Source: Hydrogenophaga crassostreae (GTDB lineage: Bacteria; Pseudomonadota; Gammaproteobacteria; Burkholderiales; Burkholderiaceae_C). Taken from it: a DNA stretch of 64,000 nucleotides. The stretch lies in NCBI RefSeq assembly GCF_001761385.1, contig NZ_CP017476.1, positions 2,283,501-2,347,500 of the forward strand, given 5' to 3'. The translations under genes and the position numbers were made by a program. Under the pieces are notes generated by a model. That model was not told the DNA's origin and ran no database searches. It was given only the letters and a program-made list of their open reading frames with translations. Shown here in pieces: positions 35,962-45,014 of the stretch; position 1 is the first letter of the stretch, and each line of letters starts with the position of its first letter.

Positions 35962-37227
35962 ATGGCAATCGTAGAAGTCAAAGTTCCGCAGCTCTCCGAG
36001 TCGGTGGCCGAAGCCACGCTGCTGCAGTGGAAGAAGAAGGCCGGTGAGGCCATTGCGATCGATGAAATTCTGATCGAAATCGAGACCGACAAAGTGGTGC
36101 TGGAAGTGCCCGCACCGGCCGCTGGCGTGCTGGTTGAGATCGTGCAGGATGATGGCGCCACTGTCGCCGCTGAGCAACTGATCGCCCGCATCGACACCGA
36201 AGCGACCGCTGGCGCAGCCGCTCCAGCACCTGCGGCAGCCGCAGTGCCGGCCGCAGCTCCAGCCGCCGCAGCGCCAGCCGCGGCTGCCACCGGTGGCAGC
36301 AAGGCCGGCGTGGCCATGCCAGCAGCCGCCAAATTGATGGCCGACAACAACCTCGCTGCTGGCAGCGTGGCCGGTTCTGGCAAAGATGGCCGCGTGACCA
36401 AGGGCGACGTGTTGTCTGCCGTGGCAGGCGGCGGAGCGAAGGCCATTGCCCCCCCGGTGGCCATCCCCACGGGGGCGCCGACCAAGGTGCTGCCGCAAGT
36501 GGCGATGGTTGCACCGGATCTGGGCGACCGTCCAGAGGAGCGGGTTCCAATGACGCGCCTGCGTGCCCGTGTGGCCGAGCGCCTGCTGCAGTCACAAGCC
36601 ACCAACGCCATCTTGACCACCTTCAACGAAATCAACATGGCCCCGGTCATGGAGATGCGCAAGCGCATGCAAGAACGCTTCGAGAAGGAACATGGCGTGA
36701 AGCTGGGTTTCATGAGCTTCTTCGTCAAGGCCGCTGTGCATGCGCTGAAGAAATTCCCCGTGATCAACGCATCGGTGGATGGTACCGACATCGTCTACCA
36801 CGGCTACTTCGACATCGGTATTGCTGTGGGTTCACCCCGTGGTCTGGTTGTGCCCATTTTGCGCAACGCCGACCAAATGAGCTTTGCCGACATTGAAAAG
36901 AAAATTGCCGAATTTGGCCAGAAAGCCAAAGACGGCAAGATCAGCCTGGACGACATGACCGGCGGCACCTTCTCGATTTCCAATGGCGGTACCTTCGGCT
37001 CCATGATGTCTACCCCCATCATCAACCCGCCCCAGTCGGCCATCTTGGGTGTGCACGCAACCAAAGAGCGTGCGATGGTGGAAAACGGTCAAGTGGTGGT
37101 GCGCCCCATGAACTATTTCGCGATGTCTTACGACCACCGCATCATCGACGGCCGCGAAGCCGTCCTGGGCCTGGTGGCCATGAAGGAAGCGCTGGAAGAT
37201 CCAGCCCGACTCCTCTTCGATATCTGA
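35962..37227 (+). CDS. sucB: 2-oxoglutarate dehydrogenase E2, dihydrolipoyllysine succinyltransferase
   Basis: Core of the 2-oxoglutarate dehydrogenase complex. The ATG at 35962 begins MAIVEVKVPQLSESV; 421 residues. One lipoyl domain (about 1-78, lipoyl Lys44 in ETDKVVLEV), an Ala-rich linker, a subunit-binding domain (about 115-150), and a catalytic domain ending with SYDHRIIDGREAV. Unlike the PDH E2 nearby, it carries a single lipoyl domain. It lies between sucA and lpd, with a hairpin before lpd. Confidence 0.96.
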   Translation: MAIVEVKVPQLSESVAEATLLQWKKKAGEAIAIDEILIEIETDKVVLEVPAPAAGVLVEIVQDDGATVAAEQLIARIDTEATAGAAAPAPAAAAVPAAAPAAAAPAAAATGGSKAGVAMPAAAKLMADNNLAAGSVAGSGKDGRVTKGDVLSAVAGGGAKAIAPPVAIPTGAPTKVLPQVAMVAPDLGDRPEERVPMTRLRARVAERLLQSQATNAILTTFNEINMAPVMEMRKRMQERFEKEHGVKLGFMSFFVKAAVHALKKFPVINASVDGTDIVYHGYFDIGIAVGSPRGLVVPILRNADQMSFADIEKKIAEFGQKAKDGKISLDDMTGGTFSISNGGTFGSMMSTPIINPPQSAILGVHATKERAMVENGQVVVRPMNYFAMSYDHRIIDGREAVLGLVAMKEALEDPARLLFDI

Positions 37228-37244
37228 TCGAAACGTGAAACAGC

Positions 37245-37266
37245 AAGCGCCCCTTCGGGGGCGTTT
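37245..37266 (+). promoter_or_regulatory. UUCG-loop hairpin between sucB and lpd
   Basis: AAGCGCCCC and GGGGCGTTT pair around a TTCG tetraloop, 17 bases after the sucB stop. Only three T follow, so it is a weak terminator or, more likely, a message-stabilising element that sets the E2/E3 ratio. Confidence 0.55.
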
Positions 37267-37294
37267 GTCCAACCCTATTCAGAGAGAAAAGAAC

Positions 37295-38722
37295 ATGTCT
37301 CAAGCATTTGACGTCGTCGTGATCGGCGCAGGTCCTGGCGGCTATATTGCCGCCATCCGCGCAGCCCAGCTGGGCTTTAAGGTCGCGTGTATCGACGAAT
37401 GGAAAAACGCCGCCGGTGGCCCCGCCCCGGGCGGCACCTGCACCAACGTGGGCTGCATCCCATCCAAGGCGCTGCTGCAGTCGTCCGAACACTTTGATCA
37501 CGCCAACCACCACTTCGCGGAACACGGCATCAGCACCGGTGCGGTAAAAATGGATGTGGCCAAGATGGTGGGCCGCAAGGACACCGTCGTGAAGCAGAAC
37601 AACGACGGCATCCTGTACCTCTTCAAGAAGAACAAGGTCACCTTCTTCCACGGCCGCGGCTCTTTCGCCCAGGCCAATGCCGAAGGCTATGACATCCTGG
37701 TCAAAGGCGACAAGGAAGAGACCATCAAGGCCACCAACGTCATCGTGGCCACCGGATCCAACGCCCGCGCCTTGCCCGGTGCGGATTTCGACGAGACGCA
37801 GATTTTGTCCAACGATGGCGCGCTGCGCATTGGCGCGGTACCCAAGAAGCTGGGGCTGATCGGCGCTGGCGTGATTGGTCTGGAGATGGGTTCGGTGTGG
37901 CGCCGCCTGGGCTCGGAAGTGACCGTGCTCGAAGGCCTGCCAACGTTCCTGGGTGCGGTCGATCAGCAGATTGCCAAGGAAGCCAAGAAGGCGTTCGACA
38001 AACAGGGCTTGAAGATCGAGATGGGTGTCAAGGTCGGCGAGATCAAGACCAGCAAAAAAGGCGTGAGCGTGGCCTATACCACCGCCAAGGGTGAAGAGGT
38101 CAAGCTGGATGTGGACAAGCTGATCGTGTCGATCGGCCGCGTGCCCAATACCGACGGACTCAACGCCGAAGGCGTGAAGCTCAAGCTCGACGAGCGTGGC
38201 GCGATTGTGGTGGACGACGAGTGCCGCACCAATCTCAAGGGCGTGTGGGCGGTCGGCGACGTGGTGCGTGGCCCCATGCTGGCCCACAAGGCCGAAGAAG
38301 AGGGTGTTGCCGTGGCCGAGCGCATTGCCGGACAACACGGCCATGTCAACTTCAACACCATTCCCTGGGTCATCTACACCAGCCCGGAAATTGCCTGGGT
38401 GGGCCGCACGGAAGAGCAGCTCAAAGCCGACGGCGTGGCGTACAAGGCCGGTACCTTCCCGTTCCTGGCCAACGGCCGCGCGCGCGCACTGGGCGATACC
38501 ACCGGCATGGTGAAATTCCTGGCCGACGCCACGACCGATGAAATCCTCGGCGTGCACATCGTCGGCCCGATGGCTTCGGAGTTGATCTCCGAGGCGGTGG
38601 TGGCCATGGAGTTCAAGGCCAGTGCCGAAGACATTGCGCGCATCTGCCACGCCCATCCCTCTTTGTCGGAAGCGACAAAGGAAGCCGCCTTGGCCGTTGA
38701 CAAGCGCACGCTCAATTTCTGA
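37295..38722 (+). CDS. lpdA: Dihydrolipoyl dehydrogenase (OGDH E3)
   Basis: FAD/NAD disulfide oxidoreductase serving the 2-oxoglutarate dehydrogenase complex. The ATG at 37295 (after AGAGAGAA) gives 475 residues, the standard E3 length with no lipoyl domain. FAD motif VIGAGPGGYIAAIRAA, redox pair Cys49/Cys54 in GGTCTNVGCIPSK, NAD motif GAGVIGLEMGS and C-terminal CHAHPSLSE with the catalytic His. Second E3 gene of the window; the first, lipoyl-fused, belongs to PDH. A repeat element starts right after its stop. Confidence 0.96.
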   Translation: MSQAFDVVVIGAGPGGYIAAIRAAQLGFKVACIDEWKNAAGGPAPGGTCTNVGCIPSKALLQSSEHFDHANHHFAEHGISTGAVKMDVAKMVGRKDTVVKQNNDGILYLFKKNKVTFFHGRGSFAQANAEGYDILVKGDKEETIKATNVIVATGSNARALPGADFDETQILSNDGALRIGAVPKKLGLIGAGVIGLEMGSVWRRLGSEVTVLEGLPTFLGAVDQQIAKEAKKAFDKQGLKIEMGVKVGEIKTSKKGVSVAYTTAKGEEVKLDVDKLIVSIGRVPNTDGLNAEGVKLKLDERGAIVVDDECRTNLKGVWAVGDVVRGPMLAHKAEEEGVAVAERIAGQHGHVNFNTIPWVIYTSPEIAWVGRTEEQLKADGVAYKAGTFPFLANGRARALGDTTGMVKFLADATTDEILGVHIVGPMASELISEAVVAMEFKASAEDIARICHAHPSLSEATKEAALAVDKRTLNF

Positions 38723-38814
38723 CCCACCCCTGCGCTGCGCTGCCGCGCGTCACCCCCTTGAGGGGGCCATCCCTGTGGCCCGGCAGTGCCGGTTCCACGG
38801 GATGACTGGGTAAA
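38723..38814 (+). repeat. Post-stop C/G-hairpin repeat, copy 3 (after lpd)
   Basis: Starts at the base after the lpd stop. In order: a C-rich start, GCGC repeats, CCCCCTTGAGGGGG (38753-38766), GGCCA/TGGCC (38765-38780), CCGGCAGTGCCGG (38780-38792), GTTCCACGG, and CTGGGTAAA (38806-38814). The second half matches the copy after folD closely. Confidence 0.7.
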
Positions 38815-38854
38815 GCCTGCGAGTCGGCCGGAGCAACCTCACTACCCAAAGTCC

Positions 38855-39952
38855 ATGTCCGTTCGCCAAACCTATGAAGCCGCGCTGAAAGAGCGTGGCT
38901 ACACCAGTGACCCTGCCCAGGAACGCGCCATCGACGCGCTGGAACGTTGCGCGGCTGAATGGACGGTCTACAAGCAGCGCCGTTCCAACTCGCTGAAGAA
39001 GATGTTCGTGAACCCCGAGATTCCTAGAGGGGTCTACATGTTTGGCGGGGTGGGGCGGGGCAAGAGCTTTTTGATGGACTGCTTTTTCAACGCGGTCCCG
39101 ATCAAACGCAAAACGCGTTTGCACTTTCACGAGTTCATGCGCGAAGTGCACCGCGAACTCCATGGCATGCAGGGCACAGTCAATCCATTGACCGAGCTGG
39201 GTCGGCGCATGGCCAAGCGTTACAAGCTGATCTGTTTCGATGAGTTTCATGTGGCGGACGTGACCGACGCCATGATTCTTCATCGCCTGCTGGCAGCGTT
39301 GTTCGACGCAGGTGTGGGCTTCGTGACCACGTCCAATTTCCACCCTGATGGTCTGTATCCCGATGGGCTGCACCGGGACCGTATTCTGCCTGCCATCGAG
39401 CTGCTCAAGGGGCGCTTGGAGGTGATCAACGTGGACAATGGCACCGACTACAGGCAGCAGACCCTGGCACAGGTGGACCTGTACAAGACGCCGCTGGGGC
39501 CCGATGCCGATGCGGCCATGCAGCGCGACTTCGAGCAACTGGCCGAAGCGATGGTTCAGGACCCGGTGCTACAGCTGGGTTCGCGCAAGGTGCCAGCGGT
39601 GCGCCGCGCTGGCGGAGTGATCTGGTTCGAGTTTCGAGCTTTGTGCCAGGGCACCCTGGGACAAAACGATTACCTGGAGATTGCTACGCAGTTTCACACC
39701 GTGATGCTGTCCAACGTTCCGCAAATGGCCGTGCGGCAAGCGTCAGAAGCACGCAGGTTTACCTGGTTGGTGGATGTGCTCTATGACCGTCGGGTCAAAC
39801 TCATCATGTCGGCGGCTGTTCCTGCCAACGAGTTGTATGTTGAAGGCCCTATGTCGCACGAATTCCCGCGCACGGTCTCACGTTTGAGTGAGATGCAGTC
39901 TGCGGAGTTTCTGGCCCTGGAGCATCGGCTTGTGGACACCGCGCTGACCTGA
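38855..39952 (+). CDS. zapE: Cell division protein ZapE (AFG1-family ATPase)
   Basis: P-loop ATPase associated with the Z-ring, 365 residues. The Walker A region reads MFGGVGRGKSFLMD (about residue 65-78), followed by HFHEFMREVH; the Walker B region is LICFDEFHVADVTDAMIL. These define the AFG1/ZapE family. The ATG at 38855 gives MSVRQTYEAAL; no strong ribosome-binding site. It sits downstream of the OGDH operon behind a repeat element, a placement common in this bacterial group. Confidence 0.94.
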   Translation: MSVRQTYEAALKERGYTSDPAQERAIDALERCAAEWTVYKQRRSNSLKKMFVNPEIPRGVYMFGGVGRGKSFLMDCFFNAVPIKRKTRLHFHEFMREVHRELHGMQGTVNPLTELGRRMAKRYKLICFDEFHVADVTDAMILHRLLAALFDAGVGFVTTSNFHPDGLYPDGLHRDRILPAIELLKGRLEVINVDNGTDYRQQTLAQVDLYKTPLGPDADAAMQRDFEQLAEAMVQDPVLQLGSRKVPAVRRAGGVIWFEFRALCQGTLGQNDYLEIATQFHTVMLSNVPQMAVRQASEARRFTWLVDVLYDRRVKLIMSAAVPANELYVEGPMSHEFPRTVSRLSEMQSAEFLALEHRLVDTALT

Positions 39953-40005
39953 GAAAACCCCCGTCTGGCCCGGGCGCCATCGACCAAGGCCGGTATTCAA
40001 CCAGC

Positions 40006-40764
40006 TCAACTCAAAGGATCGAATTTGACGATGACCATGGACAGGTTGTCGCCCATTCCCTTGGCTCTAGTGCGTGCTTTTTGAATCAGGAATTCGCACG
40101 CCTCCCTTGGTGACAGCATGGTAATGGTGCTGGCGAGCTCTTCGGGGGTGAAGTAGTGCCAAACGCCATCGCTGCAAGCCATGAGCGCCTGGCCTTGGCT
40201 CATCGTGCGAATGTGGTGCAGATCGATGGGAGGCTCATTTTCCGTGCCCAGGCAGGCCATCAGAATATTGGAGTGAGGATGGTCGAGCGCCTCTTCTTCG
40301 CTGATCTCGCCCTGATTGATCAGCGTTTGCACGTAAGAGTGGTCCATTGTGCGGAAAACCAGCTGCCCGTTGTGAAAATGGTAGACGCGTGAATCCCCTG
40401 CGTGAATCCAGTGGCTGTCGCCGTTGGGCCGGACCATGAATGCCGCAATGGTGCTGTGGGGTTCTTGCTCAGATGAAACCGCGGTGAGTTTGATGACCAT
40501 GTGCGCTTCTTGCACGATCTGGCGCAACAGCATTTGTGGATCGTCACCCTCGGGATCAAATCGATCAAACAGCTGCCGTGTGGTCAGCATCACTTGGTCA
40601 GAGGCTTTTCGGCCGCCGCTGCGACCACCCATTCCGTCGGCAATGACTGCCAGCAGGCAACCTTCCTCTCGAGGATGGTGCAGCAGGCACACCTGGTCTT
40701 GCTGGTAGTCACGATCACCCCGGTGGATGCCGGTGGCAGCCTGAATGCGGTAGCCTTTGGTCAT
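40006..40764 (-). CDS. PP2C-family Ser/Thr protein phosphatase
   Basis: Metal-dependent (PPM) phosphatase of 252 residues with all core motifs: RDYQQDQ near the N-terminus, VIADGMGGRSGG (metal ligands, Asp43), HAGDSRVYHF, ACSDGVWHYF, and GDNLSMVIVKF at the end. It is soluble and has no fused kinase or FHA domain. No Ser/Thr kinase gene lies nearby, so its partner is elsewhere. Transcribed divergently from the helicase gene. Confidence 0.92.
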   Translation of the reverse strand: MTKGYRIQAATGIHRGDRDYQQDQVCLLHHPREEGCLLAVIADGMGGRSGGRKASDQVMLTTRQLFDRFDPEGDDPQMLLRQIVQEAHMVIKLTAVSSEQEPHSTIAAFMVRPNGDSHWIHAGDSRVYHFHNGQLVFRTMDHSYVQTLINQGEISEEEALDHPHSNILMACLGTENEPPIDLHHIRTMSQGQALMACSDGVWHYFTPEELASTITMLSPREACEFLIQKARTRAKGMGDNLSMVIVKFDPLS

Positions 40765-40905
40765 GTGTTACACAAAAATGTCAGGGCCACGCCGATCGGC
40801 GGGCGGGTTGGGAAATGCTTGGGTTGCCTTCGAATGGCAACAATCCATGAGCCTATCACCAAAAATGGCACTTTTGAGTGCATTCATTCTGCTGAGTCGC
40901 CATTG

Positions 40906-42963
40906 ATGAGCCCCGGGCTAAACGAAGCAGAGGCCGCCGCGTTTCAGAGCGCCGTTCGCATGCGCTTTGTGCCGGATGGCGCCCTGGCACGACCCGTGTC
41001 GGGTAAAACCAGCAATCTTGCGCAAATGACCATGGCTGCGGCAGTCGCTGACGCCCTGGTTTCAAACGCTGTTTTGGCTGTAGAGGCTGGCACGGGTGTT
41101 GGAAAGACCTGGGCCTATCTCGCCCCTTTGTTGATGACCGGGCAACGCGCCTGGATCTCGACCGGAACCCAGGCGCTTCAGGAGCAACTGTTTCTGCGCG
41201 ACATTCCGGCAGTGAGCCAGGCGTTGGGGTTGCCCATTCGAGCGGCGCTGCTCAAGGGGCGAAGCAACTACGTGTGTCTGCATCGCCTTGAGAAGGCGCG
41301 GGCCGGTGAATTGAACACTGGCGCCAATGATCCAGCCTGGTCATCGGCTTTGGGGCGCATTCAGCGGTGGGCCAGCCAGTCAATGGTTGGCGATCTCTCG
41401 GAATTGCCTGGTCTGGATGACAACTCGCCATTGCGGCCGTGGATCAGCTCGACCAGAGAGAATTGTTTGAGAGAAACCTGTCCGAGTCATTCGGTTTGCC
41501 GCGTCTATCGGGCCCGCCAGATCGCGCAGGAAGCCGACTGGGTGGTGATCAATCACCATCTTTTTCTGGCCAGCCAACTGAACCGCGATGAGGCATTGCC
41601 TGCCTTGTTGCCCCATGCCCAGACCGTTATTTTTGACGAGGCGCACCGCTTGGTGGAGCTTGGAGAAACCCAGTTGGGCTTGTCGATTGGGTCTGAGCAG
41701 CTTTTGGAGCTGGCGCGTGAGCTGAAAAGCCTGGGGCCGTTGATGGCCAGGGGATTGCAGCCTTGGGCGCACTTGGCGCTGGTTCTGGAGCAGGCGACTC
41801 GAATGGTTTCGCGGTTGCTGCCTTCACATGCGGGTGTCAAAGTCCAAACCAACTGGGCCGGCGGGACGCCCAAAGGCGTGCAGTCGTTGTCATGGAAGCG
41901 GGTCCGGCTTGAAGTCTTGCATGCGCTGGATTCGGCTGCAGCGGCGCTGCAAGCGGTGGCCGGAGCCGCAGCCCCATTGGAAGCCATGATGATCCGAGCC
42001 GTTCAGTGGCGCAACGACTGGGTGCTGTTGCTTCGGGATCTGCCCAATGACGCAGCGCGGGATGAACTGACGGTGCGCTGGGTTGACCGTTGGCCCGACG
42101 GGACGTGGCGCGTGATCCAATCTGCAGCCGATGCCGCACAGGCGTTCCAGGCGGCCATGCACAGCGCAGGACCCGTGCAAAGCTGGGTATTCACGTCGGC
42201 CACCCTGGGTATTGACGACCAGTTGAGCTGGTTCGTTGGTGGTCTGGGTTTACAGGCCCACCCGGCGTTGCGCACTTTGCGCATTGCCAGTCCCTTTGAC
42301 CACGCTGCGCAAGCTTCGCTTTACGTACCAGATGACATGCCAGAGCCGGCTGACGAGCAGCACAGTATTGCGCTGGCGGCTTCGGTCGCTGGTTGGGCGG
42401 CCGTGCTGGGCGGAAGGACGCTCGTTCTGACAACATCATTGCGTGCATGCACCCGCATTGCCACTGCTTTGCGGGAACTGTTTGCCAATGAGGCGGTGCA
42501 CTCGCTGCAGGTACTTGCCCAAGGGGACGGCTCAAAACGCAGTCTGTTGGCCCTTTTTCGGGCGGCCGAGCAGAGCGGTCCAGGCGCAATATTGGTGGCT
42601 TCGGCGTCGTTTTGGGAGGGCGTGGACCTGCCGGGCGACATGCTGCAATTGCTGGTGATCGACAAGCTGCCCTTTCCGTCACCGGGTGACCCCCTCGCGC
42701 AGGCCAGAGCGCTGCGTGCTCGCGCTCAGGGTCTGGACGCTTTTCAGGAGGGGTATGTGCAGAAAGCAGCCTTGGCGCTCAAGCAGGGTGCTGGCAGGCT
42801 GATTCGAAGCGCCACCGATCGAGGTGTATTGGTGATCGCGGATCGTCGCTTGCTGACCCAGAGCTATGGCGGCCCACTGTTGCAGGCTTTGCCGCCCATG
42901 ACCCGTTTGATGAACGAGACCGACATGCAAAACGCATTGGTAAGGCTGGCGAGCAGCCGCTGA
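40906..42963 (+). CDS. ATP-dependent DNA helicase, DinG/YoaA (XPD-like) family
   Basis: Superfamily 2 iron-sulfur helicase, 685 residues from the ATG at 40906; an upstream in-frame ATG near 40832 is possible but adds sequence unlike the family. Walker A is EAGTGVGKTWAYL, and the DEAH box lies in FDEAHRLVEL. Four cysteines (YVCLHR, then ENCLRETCPSHSVC) form the Fe-S cluster motif. The C-terminal half has FWEGVDLPGDMLQLLVIDKLPF and the arginine-rich QGAGRLIRS typical of the family. Role: unwinding of damaged or structured DNA. Confidence 0.9.
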   Translation: MSPGLNEAEAAAFQSAVRMRFVPDGALARPVSGKTSNLAQMTMAAAVADALVSNAVLAVEAGTGVGKTWAYLAPLLMTGQRAWISTGTQALQEQLFLRDIPAVSQALGLPIRAALLKGRSNYVCLHRLEKARAGELNTGANDPAWSSALGRIQRWASQSMVGDLSELPGLDDNSPLRPWISSTRENCLRETCPSHSVCRVYRARQIAQEADWVVINHHLFLASQLNRDEALPALLPHAQTVIFDEAHRLVELGETQLGLSIGSEQLLELARELKSLGPLMARGLQPWAHLALVLEQATRMVSRLLPSHAGVKVQTNWAGGTPKGVQSLSWKRVRLEVLHALDSAAAALQAVAGAAAPLEAMMIRAVQWRNDWVLLLRDLPNDAARDELTVRWVDRWPDGTWRVIQSAADAAQAFQAAMHSAGPVQSWVFTSATLGIDDQLSWFVGGLGLQAHPALRTLRIASPFDHAAQASLYVPDDMPEPADEQHSIALAASVAGWAAVLGGRTLVLTTSLRACTRIATALRELFANEAVHSLQVLAQGDGSKRSLLALFRAAEQSGPGAILVASASFWEGVDLPGDMLQLLVIDKLPFPSPGDPLAQARALRARAQGLDAFQEGYVQKAALALKQGAGRLIRSATDRGVLVIADRRLLTQSYGGPLLQALPPMTRLMNETDMQNALVRLASSR

Positions 42964-42976
42964 CCGTGGCGCAGGC

Positions 42977-43777
42977 TTACCAGACCTTCCACCAGGGCTT
43001 GTTGCTGCCCGGCGCATCGCCATTGGCGGCATTGCCTTTGGGAAAACTTGCTTGCATTACGCGGCGTGTGTCATCACGCAGTTGGGTCATGCCCAGCGCG
43101 TCGTAGCTGAGTTCCAGCAGTGACAGGGCCTCTTCCAGCGCAGGGGCGTTGGGGTAGTCGGTCACGGCACTCTGTGCGCGGTTGATCGCTGCAAGGTAGG
43201 CTCCTCGCTTGTAGTAATAGCGGGCCACGTGGACTTCGTATTGCGCCAGTGAATTGACGGTATACGTCATGCGTTCCCGCGAATCGGCTGCGTACTTCGA
43301 ATCTGGAAAGCGGGTGATGACCTCCCGAAACGATTCAAATGAGGTTTTCGCTGCGTTTTGATCTCGCTCTGACAAATCTTGCTGCACCAGCGAGCCAAAC
43401 AGGCCCAGGTTGTCATTGAAGTTCACCAGCCCCTTGAGGTAGAGCGCGTAGTCCATGGCTGGGCTGGCTGGGTGCAGGCGCATGAAGCGATCCAGTACCG
43501 CCAAAGCCTGAGCTTGCTCGTTGGCCTTGTAGTAGGCATGTGCCTTTTCCAGTTGGGCCTGCTGCGCCAGAGGCGTACCAGCCGCTCTGCCTTCGAGCTT
43601 TTCATAGAGCGAGATGGCTTTGTCGAAATTGCCGTTGTTGCGCTCATCGCGCGCTTCGCTGTAAATTTTATTGGGGCTCCAGCCCGCCGTTTCGTCTTTG
43701 GGGGTGCTGCTGCAGGCAGTCAAGGCCACCACAGCGGTGACGCATATGGCCACCGCCGATAATCTGATCGAAAACAT
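42977..43777 (-). CDS. bamD: Outer membrane assembly lipoprotein BamD (ComL)
   Basis: Component of the BAM complex that inserts beta-barrel proteins. 266 residues. The lipobox LTAC with Cys22 fixes the start at 43777; the frame is open far upstream but without protein-like sequence. TPR-like repeats follow (IYSEARDERNNGNFDKAISLYEKL first), and the mid-part has RFPDSKYAADSRERM and VARYYYKRGAYLAAINRAQ, diagnostic for BamD. It is back to back with rluD, 33 bases apart, so their promoters overlap. An essential gene in many Proteobacteria. Confidence 0.95.
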   Translation of the reverse strand: MFSIRLSAVAICVTAVVALTACSSTPKDETAGWSPNKIYSEARDERNNGNFDKAISLYEKLEGRAAGTPLAQQAQLEKAHAYYKANEQAQALAVLDRFMRLHPASPAMDYALYLKGLVNFNDNLGLFGSLVQQDLSERDQNAAKTSFESFREVITRFPDSKYAADSRERMTYTVNSLAQYEVHVARYYYKRGAYLAAINRAQSAVTDYPNAPALEEALSLLELSYDALGMTQLRDDTRRVMQASFPKGNAANGDAPGSNKPWWKVW

Positions 43778-43810
43778 CACACGCACACCTTTACAACAGG
43801 ACAACCGCTT

Positions 43811-44830
43811 TTGGCAGATGAAATTATATCGACGGGGGAGCCTTTTGATGAAGAAACCCGGAGCGAACAGGCTGAAGAGGCTCTGGAGGTCGAGACACGA
43901 CGCTATGACATCCCTTCCAGCATGCACGGTTGGCGGATCGATCGTGCACTGGCGGCGCTCACGCCTGAATTCTCGAGGTCCTATTTGCAGCAACTGCTGA
44001 GCGAAGGGGCGGTGCAGTGGAACGAGGCGCTGGCACAAAAAGCGTCGGCCAAGGTGAAGGTGGGCGATTTGCTGGCGGTAGAGCTTCGCCCGACACAGCA
44101 AGCCATGGCTTTTGTTGCCGAGGCCATGCCGCTGGACGTCGTCTACGAAGATGCCCATCTGATGGTGATTGTCAAACCCGCAGGTTTGGTGGTTCACCCG
44201 GCTGCCGGGCACTGGAGCGGGACTTTGCTCAACGGCTTGCTGGCTCACCACGCTGGTGCTGCGGTACTGCCGCGAGCGGGCATTGTTCATCGTTTGGACA
44301 AGGACACCTCTGGCTTGATGCTGGTAGGGAAATCCCGGCAAGCCGTCGAGGCCCTGGTGCGCGCGATCGCAGCGCGGGAGGTGAAGCGTGAATACCTGGC
44401 CATCGGGCATGGCGCCTGGAAAGAGGGCGCCGAGGTCACGGTCGATCAATCCATCGGGCGCGATGTGCACAACCGCTTGCGCATGGCGGTCGTGCCATCG
44501 GCACTCGGTATTGGCAAGGCTGCCAAGACCACAGTCAGGCCATTGGACGTCAAGGGACCCATGTGTCTGGTGGCCTGTCGCCTGCACACGGGTCGCACCC
44601 ATCAGATTCGTGTGCATATGGCGTGGCTGGGTCACCCGCTGGTTGGTGACACCCTTTATGGGGGCAAAGTGGCGCTGGACATGACGCGTCAATCGCTGCA
44701 CGCTACCCGCCTGCGTTTGCAGCACCCCATTTCCGGCGAGCCCTTGGCTTTTGACGCACTGCCGCCAGCCGATTTTCTGAATGCCCTGAACGAGGCCGGC
44801 CTCCAGTACAATGGACTCGATTCGGAATGA
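43811..44830 (+). CDS. rluD: 23S rRNA pseudouridine synthase RluD
   Basis: RluA-family enzyme, expected to make pseudouridines in helix 69 of 23S rRNA. 339 residues. An S4 RNA-binding domain (about 35-95) precedes the catalytic domain with the active Asp in IVHRLDKDTSGLML; GRTHQIRVHMAWLGHPLVGD also fits. The start appears to be TTG at 43811, since no in-frame ATG occurs before the S4 domain. An 18-base perfect palindrome follows 20 bases after the stop. Confidence 0.92.
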   Translation: MADEIISTGEPFDEETRSEQAEEALEVETRRYDIPSSMHGWRIDRALAALTPEFSRSYLQQLLSEGAVQWNEALAQKASAKVKVGDLLAVELRPTQQAMAFVAEAMPLDVVYEDAHLMVIVKPAGLVVHPAAGHWSGTLLNGLLAHHAGAAVLPRAGIVHRLDKDTSGLMLVGKSRQAVEALVRAIAAREVKREYLAIGHGAWKEGAEVTVDQSIGRDVHNRLRMAVVPSALGIGKAAKTTVRPLDVKGPMCLVACRLHTGRTHQIRVHMAWLGHPLVGDTLYGGKVALDMTRQSLHATRLRLQHPISGEPLAFDALPPADFLNALNEAGLQYNGLDSE

Positions 44831-44847
44831 CGTAATTCCGTGCACTC

Positions 44848-44870
44848 CCAGGCCCGGCGCCGGGCCTTGG
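44848..44870 (+). terminator. GC-rich palindrome after rluD
   Basis: AGGCCCGGCGCCGGGCCT at 44850-44867 is self-complementary, flanked by CC/GG that extend the stem. There is no T-run, so factor-independent termination would be weak. Confidence 0.45.
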
Positions 44871-45014
44871 CAGAATGCAACGTGTTGCTCCAAGCCCCGA
44901 TCAGCCTGCGGCCTCAACAGCTTTGATCTCGCCACTGCTCTGTGTGAAACAGCCAGAATCAGATCAGAGTCAGCCCTCCGGCGCCCCTGGCCCGGCCATT
45001 GAATCACATCAGCG

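Noticed and set aside
40501..40905. Extension of the helicase frame upstream into the phosphatase gene
   Set aside because: It runs antisense to the PP2C coding region, and the helicase family N-terminus begins near 40906.
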